In this document: in pieces, positions 1 to 11,261 of the stretch | Position numbering within the stretch: position 1 is the stretch's first letter | Layout: each line of letters begins with the position of its first letter | Origin: Rhodamnia argentea | Taxonomy: Eukaryota; Streptophyta; Magnoliopsida; Myrtales; Myrtaceae | Assembly (NCBI RefSeq): GCF_020921035.1 | Contig: NC_063151.1 | Span: forward strand, 30,572,934-30,636,933 | Length of the DNA: 64,000 bases | Reading direction: 5' to 3' | Notes under the pieces: generated by a model | Databases searched by the model: none | Told to the model about the DNA's origin: nothing | Seen by the model: only the letters and a program-made list of their open reading frames with translations | Program-made: the position numbers and the translations under genes

Positions 1-345
1 TTAAGGCTGTATTTACAACTTGCCAGGGCACGATTTCGGTAGTAATTAAGTACAGCTCAGCAGATGGTATTAATCATAAAGAGATCTCAGCGTTAAGATG
101 AGACCACCAAAGATTTTTTGTCCGACATTCATTGAGTTCAGACAGCGGTTGACCAGCTCTGATGTCCAAATCATAAACCCCAACAGAAAAAGTCAACATC
201 TTTGGAGTCCTCGTTCCTTAATTAGTATAGCTCAGAGTTAATCGCTTGAGCAACTTAGTATTTACACTACTAATTACTTTACTAACCCAAGCACGAACTG
301 ATTAAGCTCGATAAGCAACCCCAGCCACACACCCGCTGCACCCAC

Positions 346-999
346 CTCGTAAGTCTTCATGGCGTCCGCGTTCGCCTCCAGCGTGTCGGCGAACACCTTG
401 CATCCGTGCGCCAACATCAGCCTCGTCAGGTTCATCTCGCTCGGCCCCGGTGTTGGCGCCGCCGCCGCGTCGGACGGCAGGGCGTTGCTGATCTGGATCA
501 CCGAGATGTTGTACGGGATCTCCTCGAGGCCCTTGACGAAGTAGGTGTCCAGATGGCCGTTGTTGTCCTTGGGGGCGAACCCGACCTTGCCGCCCTTGAG
601 ATCGGTGATGTTGACGAAGCCGGTGGAGCCGGGGGCGGAGCCGGTGGCCTGGAAGAGGGTGGCGGCGAGGGCGGTGCCGTTGGTGATCTGGTGGAGCTTC
701 TTGGGGCCGAAGTAGTCGAGGAGGACGTGGAGGGAGAGGATGTTCTTGAGGGTGGCGATGGCGGGGTGGGAGGCGAGGAGGCGGCTCATGGCGGCGTTGT
801 CGATGGCCATGACGGTGACGGTGGTGCGGCTGTTGATCTCGGCCGCCAGGTGGGTCTCCGTCAGGTAGTGGTTGAAGGTCGAGAACTCCGGGTGCTTCGC
901 CAGGAGGCGCGTGATGTTGTGCGCGCGGGCGACGGTAAGGGCCGCGGCAAGGAAGAAGAGGGCGAGGGGGAGGACGAGGTGGCGGCGGCGGAGCTGCAT
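346..999 (-). CDS. Fasciclin-like arabinogalactan protein, first coding exon (partial gene)
   Basis: A cell-surface adhesion-type glycoprotein of the FLA1/FLA2/FLA10 group. The ATG at 999 opens a signal peptide (hydrophobic, ending near residue 26 in ARA), followed by one complete FAS1 domain (about residues 27-160) with the H1-like stretch TTVTVMAIDNAAM and an H2-like region around VNITDLKGGKVGF. Several N-glycosylation sites (NIT, NGT, NIS, NLT) are visible. An Ala/Pro linker (AAAAPTPGPS) follows, a typical O-glycosylation region, and then the start of a second FAS1 domain (LTRLMLAHGCKVFADTLEAN). Homology stops at KTYE exactly where the minus strand reads GAG|GTGGGT, a good splice donor, so the exon is taken to end at 346. 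The rest of FAS1-2, the second AGP region and the GPI signal should lie left of the window. GA-rich sequence at about 1040-1150 is probably the 5' UTR. Reverse-order synteny (see findings) favours FLA1. Confidence 0.88.
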
Positions 1000-3546
1000 T
1001 GCGGTGGCTGCGGCGCGTGAGGGAGGGGAGTGTGGGGAGGGAAAGTGGAGAGAGAGTGGAGTGGAGTGGTGTGCAGCGTGCTGAGCTGAGCTGAGCTTGA
1101 GCTGAGCAGAGTTGAGTACCAGCAGGAGCAGATCTAAGAGAGAGAGAGAGATGGGAGGACATGGAAATGGGGCTGGTTTTGGGGGTATTTACCAATGAAG
1201 CCATCCCTTAACGTTGTCTTTTATTTTCCGACCACACACAAAAAAAAAAAAAAACCAAAGTTGTCTTTTATTTTATTATTTTAAAAAAAAAATCTCTTTA
1301 TAAGTATCAGATCAATGCCAATAGGCATGTGACACTGCTAGTGAAGGGATTTGAGGGATGGAGACGCTAGTATCATAGTAGCGGGATTTTATTTTGCACT
1401 CTGCAAAAAAGCAAAAAAAAAAAGTACCTGATCGGAAATATTTTGAATCAATTTTGGCGCATTATGCTTTTAATAATTAAATGTTTCAGATTATCGGATT
1501 ACTTAATCTGAAATGAAAATTATGATTCTCTCATCACATGCACGTTATGCAAGGAAAATACGTCAATATATATAGCTGGATCCGCCATCTCAATTTAAAG
1601 GATCAAAGCATATTAAAGCAAAAGACTTCGAGGAGAGTTATTTTATCGTGACATTACAAGAATTGATTTGAATCTAAGACCATAACTCCACCTTGGATTG
1701 GAATAATCACGTGCTCCCCCTTTTCTATTTTGTCGTTTTTTACTAAAGAAGGTGGTTTGCACGTGAGAACCTTTCTAGAAGGGAGATAAAAAATGTAACG
1801 ACCTTTCTAGATTGTGATTTAATCATGCTCTATTACATCCCTACGACTTTCTTCCTTGTCCTTTGACTGTTGAAGTAATCCAATTATCAAGACATGATTG
1901 GGTAATTATGATAGTAAAGATCTATTAAAAAAAGGTATTGGCACGTAATCTTTTCTACAATTTTTTTTAAATAAATGGCCAGAAAAAAAAAAGCGAATGA
2001 ATCATGACATAAATCATAAAAAAAAAGGGTAAGAATGTGATTGTTTCGCGGAAAAAATGATTTTATCCGGAATTCATTTTTAAGAAAATTTATTGATATT
2101 TTTATGGTTTGAAAAGTTTATAATATATTTTTGTGGAAATAATTTTCAAAAGAACAAAGGCAACCTAAATCGCATTATGCAATACATAATCATCTTTATT
2201 AAAATTCGAGCCTCAAATTGGCGGTATCGTGTAATAAATTCGAGACGAACGACCAACGAGATGCCACCAACATTCCACCATAGACATTAGACACAGACGG
2301 CCCACGTTGATGTCATTAATGTTGCTGTTGTGTTTTTTTTGTTTTTTCCCCCTCTTTTTATGTTTTTTTTTTAATTATTTGGAGGAGATACTTGTCATTT
2401 CACTATTTCTCGCTTCTTTTTCTCCTCTGCACGCGAGTTTAGCGGTCCCTTTTACATAAATGAGGCGTGGGTCTACGGCTACCAATAAATGTTAATGAAG
2501 AAGCGATGCTTCTCGTCTCGCGGCGTGGCGACACGTGGACGGTCGATGATCGAGGGATCACGAGGTTGGGAGATCAAGATCAACCCCCACGCCCCGGTCA
2601 CCGACGGAATCGAAGGAGCCAGTGTTTTGTCTCGGCCGGAAGTGGAAGCAGGAAGCTTTTGGGACGAACACGGGACTGAGATTTTCTCTGATTTTTCAGG
2701 CTCCGAGTAAGGGACTTCCCCCCACATCTCGCATCTTAGAATGAATTGGACCTCTTTTCGCACGTCTAGCTAGCTAGAATTGATCTGCCATTCGGGACCT
2801 ATCGAGCCGGTCAAATCAGGCGACGAATCTCCTAATCCCGGCACATGGAAGCTTCTGGTGAAACTAGACATGTTCCGATTTCGGCCACGACCCAGATTTA
2901 CCTTCGTTTACCCGAGTTAAGTAGGAGAAAATGCATATTTACTCTCGCGACCCAAGGGCGGATCGAGCAATTGAGGCTCGGGGACGAGAAAAGGGTCGAA
3001 ATACTTTACACATAGATGCATTAGGAAGTTTCTCTTTTGAGATTTTTTGTTACTTGAAAAGATGTAATCAATTCTTGGACCTGTGGGACAGGGGCCACCA
3101 CTAGCCCCATTTGGCCAGGTCATTGACGGGTCAATTCAGACCGGTTTAAGCTTTTTGTCCGCTATAGAACACTTCGAAAACCAACATCGTTGTACACTTT
3201 GAATTCGGATAGGCCACATAGTCTTTAGATAGGTCGAATTTGATGGTAGATGCCACGCATCGGTGAAGCCAAAAGGAAACGATATAGAAAAAAGAAAAAG
3301 AAAAGACCTTGTGAGGTACATTCCAGCATAGAAAGAGTCAATTATACACGTATTGCGATGGCGACGGTGTCGGCGATAAAGGAACCGGCTCAAGTCGGTT
3401 ATAGTATAGTTTGTTTCCATAGCATTGCGTTATTTTGTAAATGCATGTAAATCCTCTATTCTTTCCCTTTATTGTTGGGTCCTTCGTGTGCTTCTTTTTT
3501 TTTTTTTTTCCAAGACATCTAGGGCATCAATTCCTCTTCTTCCTTT
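1000..3546. other. Intergenic spacer upstream of the FLA gene
   Basis: About 2.5 kb without a recognisable gene. The first 200 bases are GA/GC-rich and are probably the FLA 5' UTR and core promoter on the minus strand. The remainder is AT-rich with A and T runs. A GC-richer stretch at about 2470-2720 contains an ACACGTGG (G-box/ABRE-like) motif, but its short reading frames show no recognisable protein. Confidence 0.5.
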
Positions 3547-4269
3547 GAGAAAATATTAGGTAGGCTGGTCTTGCCACGTAAACGATAGGACACTCCATTC
3601 AGTGCCCGCCACATGTTCATGGGGCCTTACTGGTCACTCCCTTTGTCGTCTTCGCCATTTCTTCCATTTTTTTTCTCTTTTTTCCTTTCTTTTCTTTTGG
3701 CATGTGGCTAGTACTCGGCCGTGGCCATCGCTAACCATAGGCGGCGGCCAATGAGGGCACCTTGGCCCTCATTGGTCACAAACGAGGGTTGCCCTCGCGG
3801 ATATGGCGAGGGCACGTCTTCGTAGCCTGGGTGAGGGTCGCCCTCACCGATTATGGTGGGGACCGCCCTCACGGGACCTGGCGAGGGCTTAACACTCGCG
3901 ACCTAAGCAAGGGCCGCTCTTGCCGAATTTGGCGAGGGTCAAGTTCTCGTCAAATCTGGTGATGGCGAGAGTGAGGACAAAAGATAAATGAGTGGAGTGA
4001 CAACAGAGGAGGAGCCGTCGGTGAAGAGGTGATCGGACAACCAAGTTGTGTTGAATGCGTCGATGGAGTTGGTGGTGGAACTGCAGTCGATGTGGAAGGA
4101 GACGTTGCCTGCCTACAGAAGAAGAAGAAGAAGAAGAAGAAGCGAATAGGAGGAGGTGAGAGATGAAGAGACAAAATCTAAAACGTGAGCCCCAATAGGA
4201 CACGTGACGATCAATGAGTGAAGTATCATATCACCTATGTGGCAAGATAGACCCACCTAATATCATCTC
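3547..4269. mobile_element. Non-autonomous Mutator-like element (MULE), 723 bp
   Basis: The left end (GAGAAAATATTAGGTAGG...) and the reverse complement of the right end (GAGATGATATTAGGTGGG...) match imperfectly over about 75 bases, giving long terminal inverted repeats that start with G. The flanks are a near-perfect 9-bp direct repeat: tcttccttt at 3538-3546 and tctttcttt at 4270-4278. Long TIRs, a terminal G and a 9-bp target duplication are the Mutator superfamily signature. The interior (about 3720-3975) is a GC-rich degenerate repeat of GCGAGGG/CCCTCGC units, followed by a (GAA)n run near 4122-4140. No transposase is present. Confidence 0.8.
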
Positions 4270-7262
4270 TCTTTCTTTCACCGTTAATCTCACATCGCAG
4301 TACTTTGTTGTTCACTGTCATCACATGTGAGACTCCAACTTTTGGAAACCTCATACTTTGCTTGGCAAGTGAGGCGAATTCTTTAGTTATCTATGGCAAG
4401 TTATCTCTCACTATTTTTCTCTAACGATCCATATAAATCCAGCGATTCGAAGACCATGTAACACCAGCTCCACAAACTGATTAAATTCATTTGTAAACCT
4501 GACTCGTAACAGTTTACACATGACTAACAGGATTATGTACAGTTCCCCGAACTGGAAATTCCCTAGCATCCCAAGCGACTACACCAATTCTAGAAGTTGA
4601 AACAGAAGATGACATTCACCATCCTGTGCATAACATATTCAAACTGGAACGCTTTACACTGATCAATTTCAAGAAGAGAACACGAAACGTCAACGTCTTG
4701 TGCTCGACATCCAAGGTATATTCGTAGTTTAATGAACTGGACAGCAATGAGCTGTCCGAAGACAAAATCAAAATTAGAATTCAGGTAAATTCCACCGAAA
4801 AATTGGGAAAATGACAACCTTGAAAGCTCTACTTTTGTCTCTGTCTACCTCTAAACACGACTTGTGGCGAATTTACTAATTTGCACCGGGTATCAGCTCG
4901 AGGTATTCTCGATGGTTCTCCTCCTCTTTTCTTCACCGGCTCCTCTTCTTCTTCTTCTTCTTCTTCTTCTTCTCTCTGTTTCCATTTCATTCAATCACTC
5001 TTAAGAGCTTTGCTAGTTGGTGGCCTAATTAGCCTGGCTTTACTCCTAGTACTAGCCCACACAAAGCAAGCGAGAGAATCCCTCTTCGCTAAGAAGAATA
5101 GCTTTCACTATAGAAGAGCTCTCTAAGTTAAGAATAAAACCAAATAAGCTGGGATCTAACGTTCGGACGCCGGTGGAACTAATGAGTTCCCACTTACTTT
5201 TCCAAGTGAAATTGTAGCGACGGGCTCGTACGCCTATGAATGGACTGAGTAGTCGTGACTCAAGTCAAACATTCTGTAATAAATGTAAAGTCCATATTAT
5301 AACGCTCAAAGGGGTAGCTGCACTGCTCACCCTTACCTGATTTTGCTCGTTTCAACTACATCTGGAGAAACTTCTCAAGAGAATACAGTTCATTTGACAC
5401 CCTTTCTTATGTTTGACTCGCCTGCATGAACTTTTACAATGAAGAGTTTTGGGAGGGATGGCCGACGGAAAAGGACACTAGTAACAGCGGCGACCAACAA
5501 AGACTGAACGTAGTGCCATCATTCAGTGGCGACGATAGTCATGACTCGTTGGTCAGGCTACAACCTACAGGGGTTCACGGCGATGGTTGCCTGAGAGAGG
5601 GTGGAAGGAACATCAGACAGTAAAATGTATTTCAGTGCAAGCGTAGACAAGAGAAGTACTCACTATGAGCACGACATTCCTTTTACATCGACTCTATTGT
5701 TAAAGCCAGACAGGCAAAATCACATACTACGGACTCCATCCGCCAAGCCGCTCACTTCCGCTTTCGAACTAGTGCAGCCAAAGGGCTCGATGGCTAAAGG
5801 CAGAGGACACAACTTATAATTCTTGAAAAGATTAGTCCATCCCAGATTACCCCAAATAGGAATTCTCGTTGCCAACACTGGCATCATGCTAATCCTGAAC
5901 TCTCACCTCCATGTCCGGGATTCTTCATAATCTCACCCTCGCAATGCATCTTCAAATTTTGCTCTAGTCTGAGCGGTTCAAGCCCCTTTACCATCTCAGT
6001 TTCAACCATTCTGACTGGCAGCAACGCCATCAGTATATGCCTTTGAGCATTTTTACAGGAGTATGAAAAGCATTTCTCTCCAGTCAAAAGCTAAATGCGA
6101 GACTAACTAATCGACCATACAAAAAGGTGATAAGATACTGTTTCAGTTCATCATTGTTCTGAACTCAAACTATACATCCAGTCAGAGACCACTTCACAGT
6201 TCTAATTTGTCTTAGTAAGTAAGAGGCTACGATAGCATGTCACAGAACATCCAACAACCAATGGAGCCCAGTACAGACATTTCAGTTTACAAAACACTAA
6301 ACCACTCATCTGAGATCACAAAGAACTCCAACTATTAAGAGAACGCCAAGTTAAATAACTAAGTCCTGGGTTGCCCAGCTGCCTCCGTGCAGAACCAGAC
6401 TTAAAAGTGTATCATCAAGCAAGATGGCATGGGGGACTTGTTGGTTTAATCACACAAGCAAATACATGAATAGATGGCGAGGAATTTATTGCAAGCACAG
6501 CTGCCATAACCCGGGCAGTTGCAATCCAACAACTGACGATGCATAGTTCAGTAGATGAAACAATAACATACTCGAGAAGGCAACCTGACAAAGCGAGTTT
6601 GAGTATGTCAACATGTCGAGATATTTATATTTGATCCACGACACTGTTCAGTGGAATGTCCGCAGACCAAGCTGCCTCTTTGTTAAATTCAAGCATTCAT
6701 GTACACTGAATAAGCATAGACATCCAGCCTTGATTTGAGTGCAACCACAGGGCAAGATTTCAATACGCCATAGTTATTTTCTAGCTTACAAGCGAAGAAC
6801 CTGAAAAACAAGAGTCCATGCAGACCGGAAGCGATCAAAATTTTCTCTATTATTTTTCCCAGTCGAAGATGAATCTCTCTACGATTCAAAACTTTAAAGA
6901 AGTTAACAGATCACTCTTCCGACTTCGCTAGCGCAAAAAGCCACAGACGCCATGAAGAAAACAAATGCTTGAACCTTCAACTGAATATATTAGACACTTG
7001 AGAGAACATTCCAAAAATTCTGTATTTAACTTTGCAACTGCTTCAGATAAGAACTATGAGAACAAGTCAAAAAATGAGCTACCCCGGGCTCGAATGGCGC
7101 TGAGTACGTCATATCACGCAAGCAATCATTAAATTGAGCTGTATGAGCTTCTTCCTATCTGGAACAGATATCTCAGTAAACTAATACATAACATCATCAA
7201 GAAATGTGTCGCCAATTACAATTGGGCGTAAAATGGAGGTTGATGATTGATCGAGTAAATCT
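4270..7262. other. Intergenic spacer
   Basis: About 3 kb with no gene I can support. It has a (TTC)n run at about 4944-4973 and several short open frames on both strands (for example around 5426-5623 plus and 5884-6087 minus) without recognisable domains. The stretch next to 7262 is probably the 3' UTR of the TIC20 gene. Confidence 0.45.
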
Positions 7263-7907
7263 TCAGAGAACTTGCCTCTCAGCAGCTTCGGCGATAATAG
7301 GCAATCTTGGAATCTGGCCCAGCAAGCAAGAGGACGACCCATAAATCAAGGACACGAGGAGGAACAAGAACACAGTGCTATCCAAACTCATCACCAAGTC
7401 CAACCCCAACCCGTCCCGCGGGTTGAAGCTCCTCTCGAGCAGATCAGGGAAAATCAGCAACACGTCGAGCACAATCGCCTGCATGGTGTTGAACCTGACG
7501 TAGCGGCTGAAGTTGGGGTTCCTGACCACCACGAAGTAGAGCGTCAAGAACACCAAGAACCCATTCAAAGGGAAGCCCTTGAACACTCGAATGGCCGGGA
7601 CGAGAGGCTGGACGATGGCCTGAATCGGGGCGAACTGGTTGATGACGTACTTGCCGTACTGGACGCCGTCGAAGAAAGGGTAGAAGTAGCAGATGGCCGA
7701 GATCAGCCGGTCGGGTGCGTCGGCGGAGTTGCCGTTCTTGGACTGGGCGGTGACGGGCCGCCGTGGCCTTGCGGGTTTGAGCGGCTTGGCGGCGGAGGCG
7801 GAGGTGACGAATGGTGGGTGCCCGAGAGGGAGAGAGACGAGGAATGGGGAGGGAAGCAGAAGGGGTCTGGAGAGCGTTAATGGAGAGAGGAGACTGGAGA
7901 TGGTCAT
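7263..7907 (-). CDS. TIC20-V: TIC20-V-like chloroplast inner-envelope/thylakoid membrane protein
   Basis: Intronless gene of 214 aa. The start is the ATG at 7907 (MTISSLLSPLTLS); the frame stays open upstream but has no earlier ATG. The first ~60 residues are Ser/Pro/Ala/Arg-rich with almost no acidic residues, as in a chloroplast transit peptide. The mature part has four hydrophobic helices: around FYPFFDGVQYGKYVI, the segment GFLVFLTLYFVVV, AIVLDVLLIFPDLL, and STVFLFLLVSLIYG. It ends in the family's characteristic PRLPIIAEAAERQVL tail. TIC20 proteins are linked to protein import across the inner chloroplast membrane; the V branch is less studied. The block NPNFSRYVRFNTMQAIVLD and the VMSLDSTVFLF segment fit the V branch better than II, by my recollection of the Arabidopsis sequences, and synteny agrees. 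Confidence 0.88.
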   Translation of the reverse strand: MTISSLLSPLTLSRPLLLPSPFLVSLPLGHPPFVTSASAAKPLKPARPRRPVTAQSKNGNSADAPDRLISAICYFYPFFDGVQYGKYVINQFAPIQAIVQPLVPAIRVFKGFPLNGFLVFLTLYFVVVRNPNFSRYVRFNTMQAIVLDVLLIFPDLLERSFNPRDGLGLDLVMSLDSTVFLFLLVSLIYGSSSCLLGQIPRLPIIAEAAERQVL

Positions 7908-8157
7908 GGCTGAATTTCGAAATTTTGAGGAAATTTGGAGAGCACCCAAAAAATATCGAGCAGCGCCAAAAAGATATGCGAAGATTTTTCTGGCTTCTCA
8001 GACCAGAAAGAGAGACCGAGAGAGACGCACGAGTGCGCCCTTGAATCGATTGTGGATTGTGGGGTGATCTGTTCTCGGATTGAGCCGATTGAGTAGGTCG
8101 GATTTAGGATTTTGGTTTTTTTTTTTTTATACCTTCAAAACAAAAGAAAAAAAAATA

Positions 8158-8616
8158 CGATCCATTTCAATCTGAGTGAGTTAATTCCGCACCTGAAATC
8201 AAAAACCATACCAGTTTCCGTGTACACCCTCGCGAATTGGACCCTTCGAATGGGCCAAGCTTAATCGGGTGACTACCCCAATTAAGGAGAGGATGATATC
8301 AAATAAAAAAAAAGACACATATCGATCCATTTCAGTTTGAGCGGTTCCATTATGCACTTGGAATCGAGTTCCCATGCACACCCCTGTGGATTGGACCCTT
8401 TGAATAGCCGAGCTTGATCAAGTGAGTACCCAAATTAAGGAGAGGGTGTTACGACATCCTAAAAAAAAGTACCAGTCCAATTCGATCTAGGCAATTCGAT
8501 TTCGCATCATAATTGGGAACCAATCTGGTTCCCGCGCATATCCCTGGTAGATTGGACCCTTCGGATGGGCTGAGGGTAATCGGGTGACTACCCAAATTAT
8601 GGAGAGGATGTATTGG
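8158..8616. repeat. Three tandem copies of a ~150-165 bp unit
   Basis: Copies start near 8158, 8323 and 8472. Each begins with a gatccatttca/gtccaattcga-like segment, carries a ggttcccgcgcata/cacccc motif and an attggacccttcgaatggg block, and closes with tacccaaattaaggagaggatg. The copies differ by perhaps 20%, so the array is not recent. It sits in the 5' flank of the TIC20 gene and contains no gene. It may derive from an old transposon terminus; that is inference. Confidence 0.7.
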
Positions 8617-8861
8617 AATCAAAGAATTTGTTTAATCTAAACTATTTATCATGTCACTTATATTAGGGGTTGTACGAACTTGAATAGCAGGTCTTTCGTA
8701 TGGAAAATATTGCATGTTGTCATGTGTATTGAGGCTTGAAATCATTTTAATATAAATTGATCAAATTTAATTTACTCATTGAAGTTACCTTATGAGGTAT
8801 GCAAATGCAACTCAGCTGGTCGTGTTTGTGGGGTGGTGAGGTGTTTTACAAGCATAAATTA

Positions 8862-9105
8862 AGGCTCTGTTTATCTCACGAAAAATAAATGAATTGAAGT
8901 ATATTTCATTAAAATATTTGCTTATTGCTCTTATAAAAACGAACGTACGAAAAATATTTTCATCATCCGTGAAAACATTTGGACGTGAATTATTGGAGAA
9001 ATTAAAAATATTTTCTATTAACTAGTTATTCTAAGCTATAATAGTAGTAATTTTTTTAAAAAAGTTTTCCAAGTCATTTATTTTATGCGAAACAAAAGAA
9101 GTCTT
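8862..9105. mobile_element. MITE-like element with TIRs, ~244 bp
   Basis: The left end (aaggctctgtttatctcacg, then aaaaataaatga) is matched by the reverse complement of the right end (aagacttcttttgtttcgca, then taaaataaatga). The same terminus type recurs at 11262, 41332 and 49472 in this window, so it is a family of small AT-rich terminal-inverted-repeat elements. I cannot identify a convincing target duplication, and the superfamily is unassigned. Confidence 0.5.
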
Positions 9106-9109
9106 GCTC

Positions 9110-9260
9110 GTTCATCACAAGAAAGGCCCTCGCCACAACCAGGAGAGAGCTGTGACCCTATCCCAAATCTAGGTAAGGGTCGTTGGCCCTCTCCTAGTTT
9201 TGCTAAGGGCCACATTGCCGACCCCTCGCTAAGTTGTTGGTGACCCCATATGCCATTGTC
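9110..9260. repeat. GC-rich ccctcgcc/gcgaggg-type repeat
   Basis: A short block of ggccctcgcc, gtaagggtcg and ggccctctcc units resembling the core of the MULEs at 3547 and 14522. No terminal inverted repeats could be paired around it. It is probably a decayed fragment of the same repeat class. Confidence 0.4.
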
Positions 9261-9372
9261 GACGCCCCATCAAAGAGGGGGCAATGGCCACATGCAAGAC
9301 GGTTTCCCTAGCACTCTCACTACATGTAAGCATGATTTTCGGGAAGAACTGAGAACTGGACCAATGAAAATA

Positions 9373-9873
9373 AAGTGGGTTCCAAGTTTTAGTGTATGTA
9401 GAATAAGTTCCAAATTCAAAAAATTAGGGAATCGATTTTGATGGCTAGGTTCTAGGATATGGAGCCCGAAACATGAAATCTGGAACCTAGAACAAGATTT
9501 TTGTATTCTTATTATTTTTTATCTTTGCGCGATCATGCGATATTTCATGGCATCCGATGATAAGTGTGTAATATGAAATAATTAGTTTGAACTTTCTTTT
9601 CCAACAATATCCATGATCGAGGCTTTCATTTTATTAATATTCCATATTCTCATGTGTCTAAACGCAAGTTATGGTCAATAAGTTGTAACGACAAATGTTG
9701 ATCATTATAGGTAATAATTCGATACAATTATTCAATTAAAAATACATTTGTAATTTGGGTAGATCTTGAAACCTACCGTGAAACTTGTGACGGGGTAGAT
9801 TTCGGGTTCCAATGTATGCATAGTAATTTCAAGTTCAAAAAATTTGGGAACTGGTTTCGACAGTTAGGTTCCG
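9373..9873. repeat. Pair of diverged ~75-bp direct repeats
   Basis: About 9373-9453 and 9801-9873 share gggttccaa, gttcaaaaaatt, gggaa and a ggttcc-type motif in the same order. They bracket about 350 bases of AT-rich DNA and could be remnants of an old element. No gene lies between them. Confidence 0.45.
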
Positions 9874-10212
9874 CTTACCCCTACCTCTTGCCTATATTTT
9901 TTTCTTTTTTGAAAATTTTAGCATTTTTATGTTTAATATGATTTAATTAAAATTTAGGTTTAAAAAACCAAGTTTTAATCAAAATGACATCGTTTTAGTG
10001 TTTTGGCTAACCTTAACGCCAATTAGGGGAGTCAAAATAATTTAAAAAAAAAAAGGCACAATCAACATTTTCCGTTAGCTAAGTTAGAAAAAGTTAACAT
10101 AAGAATTTGATCGCACCAATTTGATAAGTTATAAGACTTAATCATATTTTTTACAAATTTTAGTACTCAGTTATACTATAATTGACAAGTTATATCTTTC
10201 CTAATACAATTA

Positions 10213-11148
10213 GGGGTGAGCAAACTAGACAGCAAGGGTGTCAAAAAAGGCTGCGCCAGACAGGCCGGCCCGTCTCTGCCCGGCCCGAAAATTCACTTAA
10301 TTTTCGGGTCTTTTCTGGCTAGGTCAAGCCGGCCTGGGCTTGACTTTTTTTAACACCAAAATTTTGTTTTTAATTTAGTTTATTTTTATTTTTTATTTTT
10401 GTATTATTTCATTTGATAGGTTTGTTAATTGATTTTGATTTCAAAAAAAGAAGAAAAAAAGAATTAGACCGTAATTCGAGTCGAGCTTGGTACTGTTATG
10501 TTTCGAGTCGGGCCGAGACCCGGCCCATTGACACCCCAACTAGACAGGACGGGGCAAGTTGGTCTTGTCCTTGATGGGGGCAGTCCGGTCCCCTACTCCA
10601 TGATGGATAGGCTGAATCGGATTGCGGAGAAAAAAAAATATAATTAGAAAAAAAAATTAATTTTTTTTGAAGAACTAGTTAACCTAATTTCCTCATCTTC
10701 CGCTCGATACTTACTTCTCTCCTCTCGCTTGGCACTCGTGTCTCGCCTTTGCAATGCAATCTCCGATTGTGTTTGTCGATATGTACTCTCTGATTGCGTT
10801 CTGTTTTGACCTATTATGCAAAACCCATTATTTTGTTCGCACTTGTATTCAATGAAGTACAAGTATAATCCCACTTTGAACTTGGTTCTTTCTAACTCGA
10901 GGAGAATGACACAAAAGCATAATTATTTTTCGCTTGTTTTAAGCGCTTTTCTCATAATTTAGTTTTTTCTCATTATTTTAGGATTATAAATACTCATATG
11001 ATGATTGTACGATAGTCATGTCTATATTTATTAGGTTGGATGGTTGAGATTGAAAGTTGTCAATTTAGATTTAATGGTTAGATTTAACAGCTGGTATTAG
11101 CGATCCTACTAGGATCGGATTTGCTCAAACCATCCGCACCCCTAAATA
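10213..11148. mobile_element. Small DNA-transposon-like element with ggggtgagca/ggggtgcgga termini
   Basis: The left end reads aggggtgagcaaac and the reverse complement of the right end reads aggggtgcggatggtttgagcaaa. The two are related but imperfect inverted termini. TA-rich sequence flanks both ends, but no clean target duplication can be assigned. It is interrupted by another element at 10233-10537. No coding sequence is recognised. Confidence 0.45.
10233..10537. mobile_element. Nested TIR element, ~305 bp, with 10-bp target duplication
   Basis: The 10-bp sequence aactagacag occurs directly at 10223-10232 and again at 10538-10547. The enclosed DNA starts with (ca)agggtgtcaa and ends with ttgacacccc, so the termini are inverted. 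The interior has ggccggcccg/gggccgagacccggccc blocks. A 9-10 bp target duplication suggests a Mutator-type MITE. It lies inside the element at 10213-11148, so it is the younger insertion. Confidence 0.65.
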
Positions 11149-11261
11149 CAACTACTCACTTTCTTCCCCTCAAACAATCCTCTACTAGTGATAGGGCGTG
11201 CGTGGTGCGTCCCCAAGCATCCGTCTAATTGAAAATGTTAAATCCTTGTGAGTCTCATTTA

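Noticed and set aside
302-1204. Long overlapping open frames on both strands across the FLA exon
   Set aside because: They are Arg/Pro- or Gly/Glu-rich frames produced by high GC; only the frame starting at 999 has a signal peptide and FAS1 domain.
4881-5126. 81-codon frame with a poly-Ser stretch
   Set aside because: The poly-Ser comes from a TTC microsatellite; no other support for a gene.
5884-6087. 67-codon minus-strand frame
   Set aside because: It has fairly ordinary amino-acid composition but no recognisable motif, neighbouring exons or clear splice sites.
7908-7949. Upstream extension of TIC20-V (GALQISSKFRNSA)
   Set aside because: It would require a non-ATG (TTG) start; the ATG at 7907 gives a proper transit peptide.
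7272-8067. Plus-strand open frames opposite TIC20-V
   Set aside because: Antisense shadows of a GC-rich coding exon; no recognisable domain.
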